Assembly: GCF_017876655.1 (NCBI RefSeq)
Contig: NZ_JAGIOK010000002.1
Coordinates: 1-26,611 of the forward strand
Length of the DNA stretch: 26,611 nucleotides
Source of the DNA: Microbacterium imperiale
Lineage (GTDB): Bacteria; Actinomycetota; Actinomycetes; Actinomycetales; Microbacteriaceae
Reading direction: 5' to 3'
Made by a program: the position numbers and the translations under genes
Shown here: in pieces, positions 1 to 8,077 of the stretch
How the letters are laid out: every line of letters starts with the position of its first letter
How positions within the stretch are numbered: position 1 is the stretch's first letter
The notes under the pieces: model-generated
The model's input: the letters and a program-made list of their open reading frames with translations, nothing else
Told to the model about the DNA's origin: nothing
The model's database searches: none

Positions 1-1029
1 GACGCCGCTGTGCTCGCCGACGTGTTTGCTGCAGCGTCGTATGACGCCGAGAAGAAGGACGACTTTTTCGCCAAGAGCGGTCGCGACCTGGTGGCCAACT
101 ACCTGTTCGCGGCCGCGGTGAACGGCAACTACCTGCCGGTGGTGTTCGACTGGCTGAGCCGGCCCGACAACCCGATGCCCGCGCGGGTGCTGCAGGAGCG
201 GTACCCGTCGCTCGCCGATGACATCGAGTCGACGCAGGCGCTCGTCGAGGAGACACGCTCAGGCGTGTACGGCTTCGCTCAGGGTGTGATGCGGTTCCTG
301 GCGTCGGAGGCGCTGCGCGCCTGTGTGACGCCGACAGCCGGCCTCCCTGAGTTCAAGCCCGAGGATTTCTCCGCGGCGCCGGCAGACACGCTCTACCTGC
401 TCAGCGAGGAAGGGCCGGCCTCAGCCGGCCCTCTCGTGGCCGCACTCACCCGCGCGGTGCTCACCGCGGCCGAGAACGACGCCAAGCGGGAGCCGTCCGG
501 CCGTCGACCGGTGCCGTTCATGGCCGTGCTCGATGAGGCCGGCAACATCTGCCGTATCCCCGATCTGCCGGCCAAGTACACCCACTACGGCTCGCGGGGC
601 ATCGTCGTGACGACGATCCTGCAGAGCCAGGAGCAGGGCGAACAGGTGTGGAGCCCGCGCGGGTTCGCGCAGCTGTGGGGCGCGTCGACGATTCAGGTCT
701 TCGGTGGCGGTAACGCCTCCAACGGCTTCCTGCGCGACCTCTCCGAGCGGATCGGTGACTACGAGTACACCGAGACGACCACGAATCATCAGAACGGTCA
801 GCGGAACGTGAACCGGACCCGATCCTCGGATCGGATCATGTCGATTGCCGACCTCGCGTCGCTGTCCCTGGGCCGCATGGTGGTGCTCGCTTCGGGATGC
901 CGGCCGGTGCTGGTGAAGTCGGTTCCGTGGTTCAAGGACAAGCAGATGCGGCGTCTGATCAACGGGGGCAACCAAGCCCCCGTGCAGGTGCATCGCACCG
1001 CGAGCACAGGAGTCGAAGTTGAACGCTGA
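1..1029 (+). CDS. VirD4/TraG-like conjugative coupling ATPase, C-terminal part (continues from window end)
   Basis: This open frame enters at base 1 already in frame (Asp-Ala-Ala-Val-Leu-Ala) and ends with TGA at 1027-1029. It is the ATPase C-terminal part of a type IV coupling protein, which docks the relaxase-DNA complex on the conjugation channel at the inner face of the membrane. A Walker B motif, FMAVLDEAGN, lies near 519-548, and the downstream text (THYGSRGIVV, ILQSQEQ, RDLSERIGDYEY) is typical of TraG/TraD C-terminal domains. The N-terminal half is at 25925-26611. Joined head to tail the protein is about 571 residues, a normal length for the family. The C-terminus overlaps the next gene by 11 bases, which indicates translational coupling. 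The family call is firm; the join is inferred from frame and domain order. Confidence 0.93.
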   Translation, partial: DAAVLADVFAAASYDAEKKDDFFAKSGRDLVANYLFAAAVNGNYLPVVFDWLSRPDNPMPARVLQERYPSLADDIESTQALVEETRSGVYGFAQGVMRFLASEALRACVTPTAGLPEFKPEDFSAAPADTLYLLSEEGPASAGPLVAALTRAVLTAAENDAKREPSGRRPVPFMAVLDEAGNICRIPDLPAKYTHYGSRGIVVTTILQSQEQGEQVWSPRGFAQLWGASTIQVFGGGNASNGFLRDLSERIGDYEYTETTTNHQNGQRNVNRTRSSDRIMSIADLASLSLGRMVVLASGCRPVLVKSVPWFKDKQMRRLINGGNQAPVQVHRTASTGVEVER

Positions 1030-1381
1030 CGATCTGCCCCTGACCGCACCGAGCGCCGAACTCGTCGCGTTCGTCGACGGGACGTTGCTGGACTTCCTCG
1101 CACCCGCGGGGAGCGCGGACACTCGTTGGTGCCCGCAGTGGGCCGAGCACCCCGACGCCGTGCACCGCCTGGCTGCGATCCGCGAGGAGTGGAACCTCAT
1201 GCTGGCGTCGGCGGAGGACGGCGCTGTGCCGGCGCTGCACGCGTTCCTCCGCGACGTCCTGGACTACCACCTGCCGCTGCTGATCGACCAGCAACGGGGC
1301 TCTTTCCGAGAGTGCGGGTACGGACACAAGCCGCGTCAACGCCTCGACGTAAGCAGAGAGACGCGAGGGGGCTCCGCATAA
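1019..1381 (+). CDS. DUF4913 domain protein, last gene of the conjugation operon
   Basis: A 120-residue protein with the pattern WCPQWAEHPDAVHRLAAI followed by a long helix and a C-terminal RGSFRECGYG. This matches what is known of DUF4913, a small cytosolic domain encoded next to coupling-protein genes on actinobacterial conjugative plasmids. Its biochemical role is unknown. The start is TTG at 1019, inside the end of the coupling-protein gene. An AGGAG at 1008-1012 lies six bases upstream and supports this start over internal ones. Placement right after virD4 suggests an accessory role in substrate delivery, but that is inference. A hairpin at 1391-1422 closes the operon. Confidence 0.8.
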   Translation: MNADDLPLTAPSAELVAFVDGTLLDFLAPAGSADTRWCPQWAEHPDAVHRLAAIREEWNLMLASAEDGAVPALHAFLRDVLDYHLPLLIDQQRGSFRECGYGHKPRQRLDVSRETRGGSA

Positions 1382-1509
1382 GAACCCCGCAACAGCCCCG
1401 GTGCCAAAGCGCCGGGGCTGTTCTCGTGCGAGGGGCCGGCGCCCGCCGCGTCACACGCGATCGGGCCACAACCCGGCACGAGTCAGGGCCAGCGCCCTAC
1501 GGTGTGTGC
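1382..1509 (+). promoter_or_regulatory. Intergenic region with leaderless promoter for the 1510 gene
   Basis: Apart from the terminator, this gap carries a -10-like TACGGT at 1498-1503 ending exactly six bases before the ATG at 1510, the spacing expected for a leaderless transcript. An in-frame GTG at 1504 would be an alternative start two codons earlier. No convincing -35 box was seen. Confidence 0.5.
1391..1422 (+). terminator. Hairpin terminator of the conjugation operon
   Basis: Perfect 11-bp arms (AACAGCCCCGG at 1391-1401 and CCGGGGCTGTT at 1412-1422) enclose a 10-base loop that can pair further. The hairpin begins 10 bases after the last stop codon and is followed by TCTCG rather than a long T tract, as often seen in GC-rich genomes. 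Confidence 0.75.
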
Positions 1510-2061
1510 ATGGAACAACCCGGGGTGCTGCAGATCGTCGCCGACGTCGCCTTGCCCAGCGCAGCGATCATCATCTCCACCGTGGTCGCAGTCTGGCTTG
1601 CGAGGTCGGAACGCAAAGCCGCCGCGGCCGCGCGCGCAGATGAGCGCACGGATGCCGCATTTGTGCGCACGCTCGTCGCCCTCTCGACCCTGAACACCAT
1701 CAACCTCCGTGCCGAGTCCGCCTCCGAACCGTTCCGCGAGCTCCGAGTGGGCCTCACGCTTCTGGCGGCCGTCACACCCGAACGAACCGACGACCTTCTC
1801 GGCCAGTGGTTCGAGGCCGAACGCCGCGCGGGGCTTGCGCAAGCCACGGAGTCGATGCGTCTGCTCGCGACCGTTCCCGACCCTCTCAGGACGGATACCG
1901 ACGTGGAAGCGATGGTTGCCGCAGGCGCCCCGGTGAACACCTGGGCAAGGGACTTCGCGAACAACCTGCGGCTATGGCGGCGAAAGGGCACAACGGACGC
2001 TGAACTCACATCCCTGATCGTGAGCGCGAAGAACCGCTCGAGCGGAACTGCAGCGGCTTAG
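1510..2061 (+). CDS. Hypothetical single-helix membrane protein
   Basis: A 183-residue protein of unknown function. Residues about 10-31 (VADVALPSAAIIISTVVAVW) form one hydrophobic segment. A charged, Ala/Arg/Glu-rich stretch (residues about 32-50) that could be a short coiled coil follows, then a soluble helical domain with many Arg and Glu. There is no cleavable signal or lipobox, so a membrane-anchored cytosolic domain is likely. The gene stands alone behind its own leaderless promoter, downstream of the conjugation terminator. It converges with the relaxase gene: its stop (2059-2061) overlaps the relaxase stop by four bases. No family recognised. Confidence 0.7.
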   Translation: MEQPGVLQIVADVALPSAAIIISTVVAVWLARSERKAAAAARADERTDAAFVRTLVALSTLNTINLRAESASEPFRELRVGLTLLAAVTPERTDDLLGQWFEAERRAGLAQATESMRLLATVPDPLRTDTDVEAMVAAGAPVNTWARDFANNLRLWRRKGTTDAELTSLIVSAKNRSSGTAAA

Positions 2062-5000
2062 AGCCGCGGGCCGCGCTGGCGGTTCCGCACAGCCGCGGTC
2101 GCGGTCTGCGTGCGCTGCTGCCGCTGCGTGCTCTCCTGGCGTCGACGGTACGCGGCGTCCTTCGCGGCCTCCTGCTCCGGCGTGCCCCGTGTGGGCCGCG
2201 TGGGCGCGTTGGTCGGCGCCGGATCGGCCTTCAACGCGGCCGTGCGATCGCGCGTCTCTTCCTCGCGTCGACGAGCACGGTCCACGCTCTCGTTTGCCCC
2301 GGGCCGGGTCGCGGAGCGCGCCCAGCCGTCGACGAGCTCACGCGGCGGTGTGGGGGCCGGAGCGGCCTGGTGGCGGTCGGTGAAGGACCGCACAGCGGCA
2401 TCGTGGTCCTGCTGCGCGCCGCGACGTCGGAACGGCCCTGCTTCCTCGGCCACGGTCGCGGCCTGCTGCACCTGGTCGTAGTCGCGACGCCACGTCGACT
2501 CGCCAGCGTCGACAGCTGCTCTCTCGGCCGCCCGTTCGGCGTCCTCGCGCGCCGACGTCGCGGCAGCGGCAGCCTTCTCGGCCGCACGCACGGCCTGACG
2601 ATACTCGTCGGGGTTCTCTCCGGGGTGCCGGCGTTCCCACGCGGCACGGGTCGCCTCGTACTCGCGCAGCTGCACGGCGAACAACCGTTCCTCGGCTGCG
2701 ATGCGTTCTTCGGTGATGGAACGCCCCTGCGGCTCGTCGATCGTGGCCACGTTCGCCTCCTCTGCCGGCAGCCGCACATTCGCGTCCTCGCCGCCCTGCG
2801 GCAGCACGATCCCGTCGAGGTCGCGGCGGATCACCTCGCGCGCCGCTTCCACGCCGCGGTCGCCCGACTGTCTGCCCATCGCGTCGACGAACACGCCGCG
2901 CGCCTCGTCCAGGTCGGCGGCAACGATGTGGAGCGAGTTGTTCTCGCGGCCGCGGGTCGCGGCCACGTACAGCGCCTGCGCGGACGACGACTCGGTGAGA
3001 ACCCCGTGGGCGTAGTCGACCGTCGCGCCCTGCACTCCGTACTCGGTCGTCGCGTACGCAAGGTGCGTGTGCTCCTGGACGTACTCAGCCGGCAGACGGA
3101 CGCTGTTCGCGCCGTTCTTCACGGTGACCGAAGCGTCAGAGTGCACGCGGGCGACGTCCCACACGTCGCGGTTCGCGACCCCAAGGTCACGATCGTTGCG
3201 TCGGGTCATCAGCCTGTCGCCGGGGCGGATACTGAGCCCGTCCATGCCGGCGACCTCGGTGCGCGGGGTGCGGGTGTGTCCGGCCCGTGCACGAGCGTCC
3301 TGCACGATCGCGTTGATCTCCGTCGCGGCCTCGTTGGAGGGCACCGCGACCGCGATTGTCGCGCCAGCCTCGGCCTTGGCCACGACGTCGGCGCCGATCG
3401 CTGCGACCACTTCTTGGTCACTGCCGTGCAGGACGATGTGGCCGGCTGCAGCCAACTGGTCGAAGGTGTCACCGGGGTCGACGCCATCGCGCATGCGGAG
3501 ACTGATCGCGGCGTACTCGGGCTGCCGGAAGCGGTGCACCTCCGACATGTCGAGGGGGCGGGGGTGCGCGGCCACGGCCATATCGAGGACGCCGCCTCGA
3601 CCGACTGCCGGCAGCTGCGCACGGTCGCCGATCAGGCCGATACCGGCGCCGGTTTCGTCGGCGATCGTCGTCACCGCGTACGCGAGATCCTGGTCGATCA
3701 TCCCGGCCTCGTCGATGACGATACGGGTGTCCTGGTCGACCGCGAACTCGGCGCTGGGGCCTTCGTAAATGGCGCCCGTCGCCGGGTCTGCTTCACCCAC
3801 CGCGAGCCGCGACCAGGCGCCGGCGTCGGTCCAGCGGAAGCCGTATTCGTGGGCGAGCTTGTGGGCGCTGGATGCTGCCGCGCCCGTTGAGGACGCCGCC
3901 TCGGCTGCGGCACGGAGCGTAGGCGCGACGATCAACAGACGGTAGTCGTCGGTGGCGGCAAGCTCGCGCGCGGCGCCGAGCATCGTCGTCTTTCCCGACC
4001 CCGCCGCGCCCTCGATAACGACGAGCGGTGCACGGCTGGCGATCGCTCGCGCGGCGTCGCTCTGCTGCTCATTGAGGGTGCCGATTGTCTCGCCCGGGAA
4101 CACCAGGCCCGACTGCAGGCCGCGCGTCGTGAACCGGTCGCGCAGCGTCCGCTCGACGTGCACCACACGGTCACTGGTGATGTTGCGAACCCACTGCGGA
4201 ATCTCGCCGGAGATCTCCACTTCCAGCGTCGGCAGCTGGCGGGCGATCTGCTGTGCAGCGTCTCGTACGAACGTGTTGATCGACTCCGCGTCGGACTCGA
4301 TGTTGCGCGCGGCGACGGCCAACCCGACGTACCCTTCAAGGTCCGCGATCGACCACGCGGAACTGCGCGCCTCAGCGGCAGACAGCACCTCGGCAGTCAA
4401 CTCATCCGCCGTCAGCGCGCCCACCGTAACGCGCTCGGCGGGCGCGGTCGGTGCGAACCCGTCGACCTGCAGACCGGCGTCCTTCATCTCCTGCAGCCAC
4501 ACCGCCTCGGACGCCATGTTGGCGTTCGCCTTCTGCGGCCGGTCGAGCGCCCACGCCTGCTGATCCCAGCGCAGGCGCAGCGCCCGGTCAGGCTCCTGGC
4601 CGGGGTGCGCAGCGCGCCACTCGGCCTCGAACCTGGCCGCGTGACGGTTGATCTGATCGGCCCGTTTGGAGAGCACACGCGCGTGCTCTTCGAGGTTGGT
4701 CACCTTGCCGGTCGCGGCGTCGAACGTGAGGCCCACACGCGCGAGCGCATCGCGCAACTCAGCGTTGGAGTTGATCGCCGCCTCACCGACGCCGCGCAGC
4801 GCCGCCTGCTGTCGCAGCGTCGCCGCAGTGTGCAGCCCGCGCCACTGGCCCTCCGCGTAAACGCGGGTGTTCCACTGCACGTGAACGTGCCGGTGCGGGT
4901 CGCCCGCGCGGGAGGTGCGATGCACGACCGCCACTTGTTCCAGGCGCTCGACGGGCACGAACCGCTGTGCGCCTCGCGCGCCTACACGGGTGACGGAGTT

Positions 5001-5423
5001 CTGCGCCATGTACCCGCCCATCGCTTCGACGGCCTGCGCCTGCGCGGCATCGAGCGCGGCCGAAACCTCCGGGAACATGGCGGCGGCAACCGACAGCGAC
5101 TTGTCGCAGTTGACCGTCATTTCTACGAACCGAGGTGAGGACGGTCGGACGACTACCTCGCCATCCTTGGACAGCCTCACCTCGTCGCGCGGGTTCCCGC
5201 GCTTAGCGAGCGTGAGGGGGTCTTGCCAATCGACCCACGCCTGGTAGGCGTCCCCGTCCAGGCTGGACCGGTCGAAGACCTGACCGTTGCTGTCCAGCGC
5301 GGTCCACTCGGCGACGGCGGCACCGTGTTCGAGGTAGTAGTCGTCAGCGTGCGAGTGGTCCGATTCGAGGTACGCACGCGCAGCGCTCCCGATCCCTCGG
5401 TAGAAGATCAATCCGCCGCGCAT
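2058..5423 (-). CDS. MobF-family conjugative relaxase-helicase (TrwC/TraI/TraA type)
   Basis: A 1121-residue two-domain protein that nicks and unwinds the transferred strand. N-terminal TrwC-like relaxase domain: candidate catalytic tyrosines Y18 and Y29-Y30, and a metal-binding histidine set H168, H179, H181 with the 11+2 spacing known from TrwC. The helicase domain follows: Walker A GAAGSGKT at 473-480, Walker B VIDEAGMID near 570-578, and GDRAQLPAVGRG at 600-611, as in the RecD/AAA_30 group. The last 250 residues are charged and helical. The start ATG at 5421-5423 has TACGCT (minus strand, 5430-5435) exactly six bases upstream, so a leaderless mRNA is likely. The gene points away from the inverted-repeat-rich region at 5424-5721, the usual arrangement for a relaxase and its oriT. 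Confidence 0.96.
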   Translation of the reverse strand: MRGGLIFYRGIGSAARAYLESDHSHADDYYLEHGAAVAEWTALDSNGQVFDRSSLDGDAYQAWVDWQDPLTLAKRGNPRDEVRLSKDGEVVVRPSSPRFVEMTVNCDKSLSVAAAMFPEVSAALDAAQAQAVEAMGGYMAQNSVTRVGARGAQRFVPVERLEQVAVVHRTSRAGDPHRHVHVQWNTRVYAEGQWRGLHTAATLRQQAALRGVGEAAINSNAELRDALARVGLTFDAATGKVTNLEEHARVLSKRADQINRHAARFEAEWRAAHPGQEPDRALRLRWDQQAWALDRPQKANANMASEAVWLQEMKDAGLQVDGFAPTAPAERVTVGALTADELTAEVLSAAEARSSAWSIADLEGYVGLAVAARNIESDAESINTFVRDAAQQIARQLPTLEVEISGEIPQWVRNITSDRVVHVERTLRDRFTTRGLQSGLVFPGETIGTLNEQQSDAARAIASRAPLVVIEGAAGSGKTTMLGAARELAATDDYRLLIVAPTLRAAAEAASSTGAAASSAHKLAHEYGFRWTDAGAWSRLAVGEADPATGAIYEGPSAEFAVDQDTRIVIDEAGMIDQDLAYAVTTIADETGAGIGLIGDRAQLPAVGRGGVLDMAVAAHPRPLDMSEVHRFRQPEYAAISLRMRDGVDPGDTFDQLAAAGHIVLHGSDQEVVAAIGADVVAKAEAGATIAVAVPSNEAATEINAIVQDARARAGHTRTPRTEVAGMDGLSIRPGDRLMTRRNDRDLGVANRDVWDVARVHSDASVTVKNGANSVRLPAEYVQEHTHLAYATTEYGVQGATVDYAHGVLTESSSAQALYVAATRGRENNSLHIVAADLDEARGVFVDAMGRQSGDRGVEAAREVIRRDLDGIVLPQGGEDANVRLPAEEANVATIDEPQGRSITEERIAAEERLFAVQLREYEATRAAWERRHPGENPDEYRQAVRAAEKAAAAATSAREDAERAAERAAVDAGESTWRRDYDQVQQAATVAEEAGPFRRRGAQQDHDAAVRSFTDRHQAAPAPTPPRELVDGWARSATRPGANESVDRARRREEETRDRTAALKADPAPTNAPTRPTRGTPEQEAAKDAAYRRRQESTQRQQRTQTATAAVRNRQRGPRL

Positions 5424-5721
5424 GGCGCCAGCGTACTATGGGCGAAGCCCGTAGCATACGTGCATCTGATGAAAGCTCTTCGAGCACTAGCGAGGATAGA
5501 GTTTTCATCAGATGCACGTAGCTGCTGTCACGGAGTCTTGGTCTTACGGACTTGGCACACCATCTGCGTTCGCAAGATGCTGTTGTGAAGTTGGTTCCTC
5601 GATCGCTTGGCAGCCCTTGGTCTTGGTGCTCGATCTCGTGCCGGGTCAGCATCCCGAGGTGCACAAACTGACCCGCGAAATAGCAGGTGCTACTTCAATG
5701 AGAAGAACGTAGGCTGGTGGT
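5424..5721. other. Candidate oriT: divergent intergenic region rich in inverted repeats
   Basis: This 298-bp gap lies between the divergent relaxase and 5722 genes. Its main feature is a perfect 18-bp inverted repeat, TACGTGCATCTGATGAAA at 5457-5474 and its complement at 5503-5520, with a 28-base spacer that contains a small GCTC/GAGC hairpin (5475-5485). Other pairs are an 8-bp stem with GAA loop (5436-5454), a bulged stem near 5561-5579, CGGGTCAG/CTGACCCG (5642-5649 and 5668-5675) and TAGCAGGTGCTA (5681-5692). The nonamer CTTGGTCTT occurs twice (5537-5545, 5616-5624). The region is visibly more AT-rich than its neighbours. Position and repeats fit an origin of transfer; the nic site itself was not identified. 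Confidence 0.7.
5457..5520. repeat. 18-bp perfect inverted repeat of the oriT candidate
   Basis: The arms at 5457-5474 and 5503-5520 are exact reverse complements with a 28-base spacer. In MobF systems the relaxase recognises a stem next to nic. This is the longest inverted repeat near the relaxase gene and the prime candidate for that role. Confidence 0.75.
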
Positions 5722-6009
5722 ATGACGATGAACATTCGCGACTCCGTACTGGCTCAGGTAGAAGAGAAGATCGCCGCGGGCGAATCCCTCTCGGGTGCGA
5801 TTCAGGCCGAGGCCGACGCGCAGGCGGCGCTGCAGGAAGCGACCGCAGCCGCCGCACGCGCACGCACCCACGCCCTGCGCACAGGCTGGACCGAAGCCGA
5901 GTTGAAGAAGCTCGGCCTGGTGCCCAACACGAGCACCGCCCGGTCACGCAAGCCGCGTGGCTCGAAGCCCGCAGCTGCTCCCGCGGTGCAGAACGATGAC
6001 CACTCGTAA
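5722..6009 (+). CDS. Small helical basic protein, possible relaxosome accessory
   Basis: A 95-residue protein of unknown family. Residues 1-60 are Ala/Glu/Arg-rich and strongly helical. The middle (GWTEAELKKLGLVP) looks like a short helix-turn motif, and the tail is basic and Ser/Pro/Ala-rich, as in DNA-binding accessory proteins. It starts two codons before a second ATG; the first is preferred because TAGGCT at 5710-5715 ends exactly six bases upstream of it. The gene begins right beside the oriT candidate and overlaps the following lipoprotein gene by 14 bases. A role in oriT processing is inferred from position only. Confidence 0.7.
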   Translation: MTMNIRDSVLAQVEEKIAAGESLSGAIQAEADAQAALQEATAAAARARTHALRTGWTEAELKKLGLVPNTSTARSRKPRGSKPAAAPAVQNDDHS

Positions 6010-6505
6010 GACGTACGCCGCGGCCCTCGTCGGCGCCGGCCTTCTGGTCGCGGGGATGCTGTCGGGCTGTGCCCCGGCGGCGTCGCCCAGTGAGTCGCCC
6101 ACGCGATCGGCCCCCGCGCCGTCTGCGTCGACGACAGCGAGCCCGACGCCGAGCGAAGCGCTCGGGGATCACGAGCACGAGCCCGACCCCGCAGCGCCCG
6201 ACGCTGCCGTGGCAATCGCCGTCGAGGCCGTGACCGCGTATTGCCGTCCGGGGGTCGCGAAAGCACAGTGGATGGACGAACTGTCTCCGCTGCTGACCCC
6301 TGCAGCCGTCACCGCTTACGACACGGTGGACCCGGCGACGGTTCCGTGCACGACGTACACCGGGGGCGCAGCGATTGCCTCCGGTGATGGCGTCTTCACG
6401 TTCCTCGTGAGCGTGCCCACTGACGCCGGAACGTACACCGCGTACGTCACGCGACCCGACCACGCGGACCCCTGGCAGGTCGACAGAATGGCACCCCCCG
6501 AATGA
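5996..6505 (+). CDS. Lipoprotein of the conjugation gene set
   Basis: A 169-residue exported protein. Residues 1-25 form a lipoprotein signal: basic N-terminus (TTRK), hydrophobic core, then lipobox Leu-Ser-Gly-Cys with C25 as the lipidation site. A Ser/Thr/Pro/Ala-rich linker (residues about 27-65) leads to a compact domain of about 100 residues with two cysteines (YCRPG and VPCTTY) that could pair outside the cell. The domain ends in WQVDRMAPPE, reminiscent of the small NTF2-like folds common in actinobacterial surface lipoproteins. The ATG overlaps the end of the preceding gene, and its stop overlaps the next ATG (ATGA), so the three genes form an operon. It probably acts at the cell envelope with the transglycosylase encoded next. 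Confidence 0.78.
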   Translation: MTTRKTYAAALVGAGLLVAGMLSGCAPAASPSESPTRSAPAPSASTTASPTPSEALGDHEHEPDPAAPDAAVAIAVEAVTAYCRPGVAKAQWMDELSPLLTPAAVTAYDTVDPATVPCTTYTGGAAIASGDGVFTFLVSVPTDAGTYTAYVTRPDHADPWQVDRMAPPE

Positions 6506-7605
6506 AGCGAAGCGGCCTCCTAGCCGGCGCGATCATCCTGCCCGTCGCGCTAATCCTCGGACTCGTCATCGCGCTGACCTCCGACGGGAACGAGCCGGCC
6601 AACGCCTGCACCCCCTCGGCGGGACCGGTCAACGCGGCCGCGATTCCCGCCGACGCCTCGGTGTCGGGATATGGCCGCGAACAACTCGCGAACGCCGCCG
6701 CAATCATCAACGCGGCCGCGCAGCTGAACCTGCCCCCGGCGGCGCAGTCGCTCGGGGTGCAAGCAGCGCTCGGTGAGTCCTCGCTGGTGAACATCAACTA
6801 CGGCGATAACGCCGTGAACCCTGACGGATCGATCGCTGACTCCATCGGTCTGTTCCAGCAGCAAAGCTCATGGGGCACCGTCGAAGAACGGATGGACCCC
6901 ACGACATCAGCAACGCGGTTCTTCGAGCGCCTGGCCGCGGTCCAGGGATGGGAGACGCTGGAACCGTCCATTGCCATCAACCGCGTGCAGATCAACTCTG
7001 ACCCCTTCCACTATGTGAAGTGGCGCCCCGCCGCGATCGCGATCACCGCCTATCTCGGATCGCTCTCTGGCGGCGGCTCCGTGCCCGCCGGCTGCAGCGT
7101 GTCCGGCGACGCCGCGGAACTCGCCCAACGGCTCGCCGCCGCGCTCGACGACGGCACGCTGACGATCCAGGAACAGCGGTACGAGAAGCAGATCCGCGAC
7201 ATGGCCGCCGGCACGGCCGCGGAAGGCTGCCTGATCGATCTTCCCGTGCTGCAGATGATCACCCTCGCGCTCCAACGCTTCGAGTCCGTGGGCCTCTCCG
7301 ACCTCAACCGTCGGTGCGCCGGGAGCAACCTCGGCACCAACGCGCACTGGATCAACGGCGGCGGCAACGCCGTGGACTTCATCAGCCTCGGCGGTCAGCC
7401 CGTCACCGGGAACACACCCGAGACGTTCGCTCTGCTCGACCTGCTCGCGGGTGTCGCACCCAAGGGCACCCGCGTGGGACAGAACAACTGCCGCAGCGCC
7501 TCGGCCGCGCTGGCGTGGCCCACCCTCGTGCAGTTCTGGGACACCTGCCACCACCAGCACATCGACTTCCTGTACACCAGCGGTGCACTCAACGTCGCCC
7601 CGTAG
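6502..7605 (+). CDS. Membrane-anchored cell-wall hydrolase: lytic transglycosylase-like domain plus M15 peptidase-like C-terminus
   Basis: A 367-residue protein that should open peptidoglycan for the transfer channel (VirB1-like role). Residues 7-26 form a signal anchor. Residues about 58-190 are an SLT/lysozyme-like domain with a candidate catalytic glutamate at E92 (AALGESSL) and the family signature SIGLFQQQSSWG near 114-125. The C-terminal part has a second likely metal site: H282 and D292 in AHWINGGGNAVDF, and H353 in HHQHIDF. This resembles the His...Asp...His set of M15/VanY-type D,D-peptidases, though the H-to-D spacing is longer than usual. Cysteines at 198, 243, 272, 330 and 349 suggest disulfides. 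Start ATG at 6502 overlaps the previous stop. The transglycosylase call is strong; the peptidase call is tentative. Confidence 0.85.
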   Translation: MKRSGLLAGAIILPVALILGLVIALTSDGNEPANACTPSAGPVNAAAIPADASVSGYGREQLANAAAIINAAAQLNLPPAAQSLGVQAALGESSLVNINYGDNAVNPDGSIADSIGLFQQQSSWGTVEERMDPTTSATRFFERLAAVQGWETLEPSIAINRVQINSDPFHYVKWRPAAIAITAYLGSLSGGGSVPAGCSVSGDAAELAQRLAAALDDGTLTIQEQRYEKQIRDMAAGTAAEGCLIDLPVLQMITLALQRFESVGLSDLNRRCAGSNLGTNAHWINGGGNAVDFISLGGQPVTGNTPETFALLDLLAGVAPKGTRVGQNNCRSASAALAWPTLVQFWDTCHHQHIDFLYTSGALNVAP

Positions 7606-7707
7606 GCCCCTCCCCCGCAACCTGCGAGCACCATCGGGTGCCGACCGGTCGCATACATCGCCCCGAGGAACAGCTCGGCCCACACGCGCACGCTATGGTC
7701 ACGAGCT

Positions 7708-8001
7708 ATGACGAACAACCCGCTCCCGGAACAGCACCACTGGTCCTACGAGGAGTTTGCGATCCTCGATGTCACGGTGACCCACATCACCCCGCTAGAC
7801 GGCAACTCCGGTCACAGCGCCGTCCGCGTTAACGTCGGCGCGGGCTCGATCTGGCTCGGCACCGAACCAGGCTGGCCAGGTGCACAGCAGGACTTCACAA
7901 TCCAGCTAATGGGAAGCAATGAGCACGAGCTACTCGCCAGAGCACTCCGTCAGATCGCTGATCAGCTAGACGCGGCGCCCCAGGCAGGCAGACACGCATA
8001 G
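7708..8001 (+). CDS. Small hypothetical protein
   Basis: A 97-residue soluble protein with no family recognised. It has a predicted beta-rich first half (EFAILDVTVTHITPL, SAVRVNVGAGSIWLG) and a C-terminal helix (EHELLARALRQIADQLDAA). There is no signal peptide or metal motif. A TATGGT at 7694-7699 lies eight bases before the ATG, consistent with a near-leaderless monocistronic gene. The upstream gap (7606-7707) holds only a weak GCACC/GGTGC hairpin. It marks the boundary between conjugation genes and the accessory region. Confidence 0.6.
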   Translation: MTNNPLPEQHHWSYEEFAILDVTVTHITPLDGNSGHSAVRVNVGAGSIWLGTEPGWPGAQQDFTIQLMGSNEHELLARALRQIADQLDAAPQAGRHA

Positions 8002-8077
8002 GCCGCGAACAGAGGCTGGCGCCTCGCGAACCGCGGACGTGTTCCCCGGACGTCGCCATCGCGATAGTGTCCCCGGC

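Noticed and set aside
1126..1509. Upstream extension of the 1510 gene frame
   Set aside because: It overlaps the DUF4913 gene in another frame and crosses a terminator; its translation is shadow-like.
2370..3890. Long + strand open frame (506 codons) antisense to the relaxase gene
   Set aside because: It is the shadow of a GC-rich coding strand; the minus-strand frame has full relaxase and helicase motifs, while this one has none.
4158..5138. 326-codon + strand open frame
   Set aside because: Also antisense to the relaxase domain, with Arg/His-rich shadow composition and no ribosome site.
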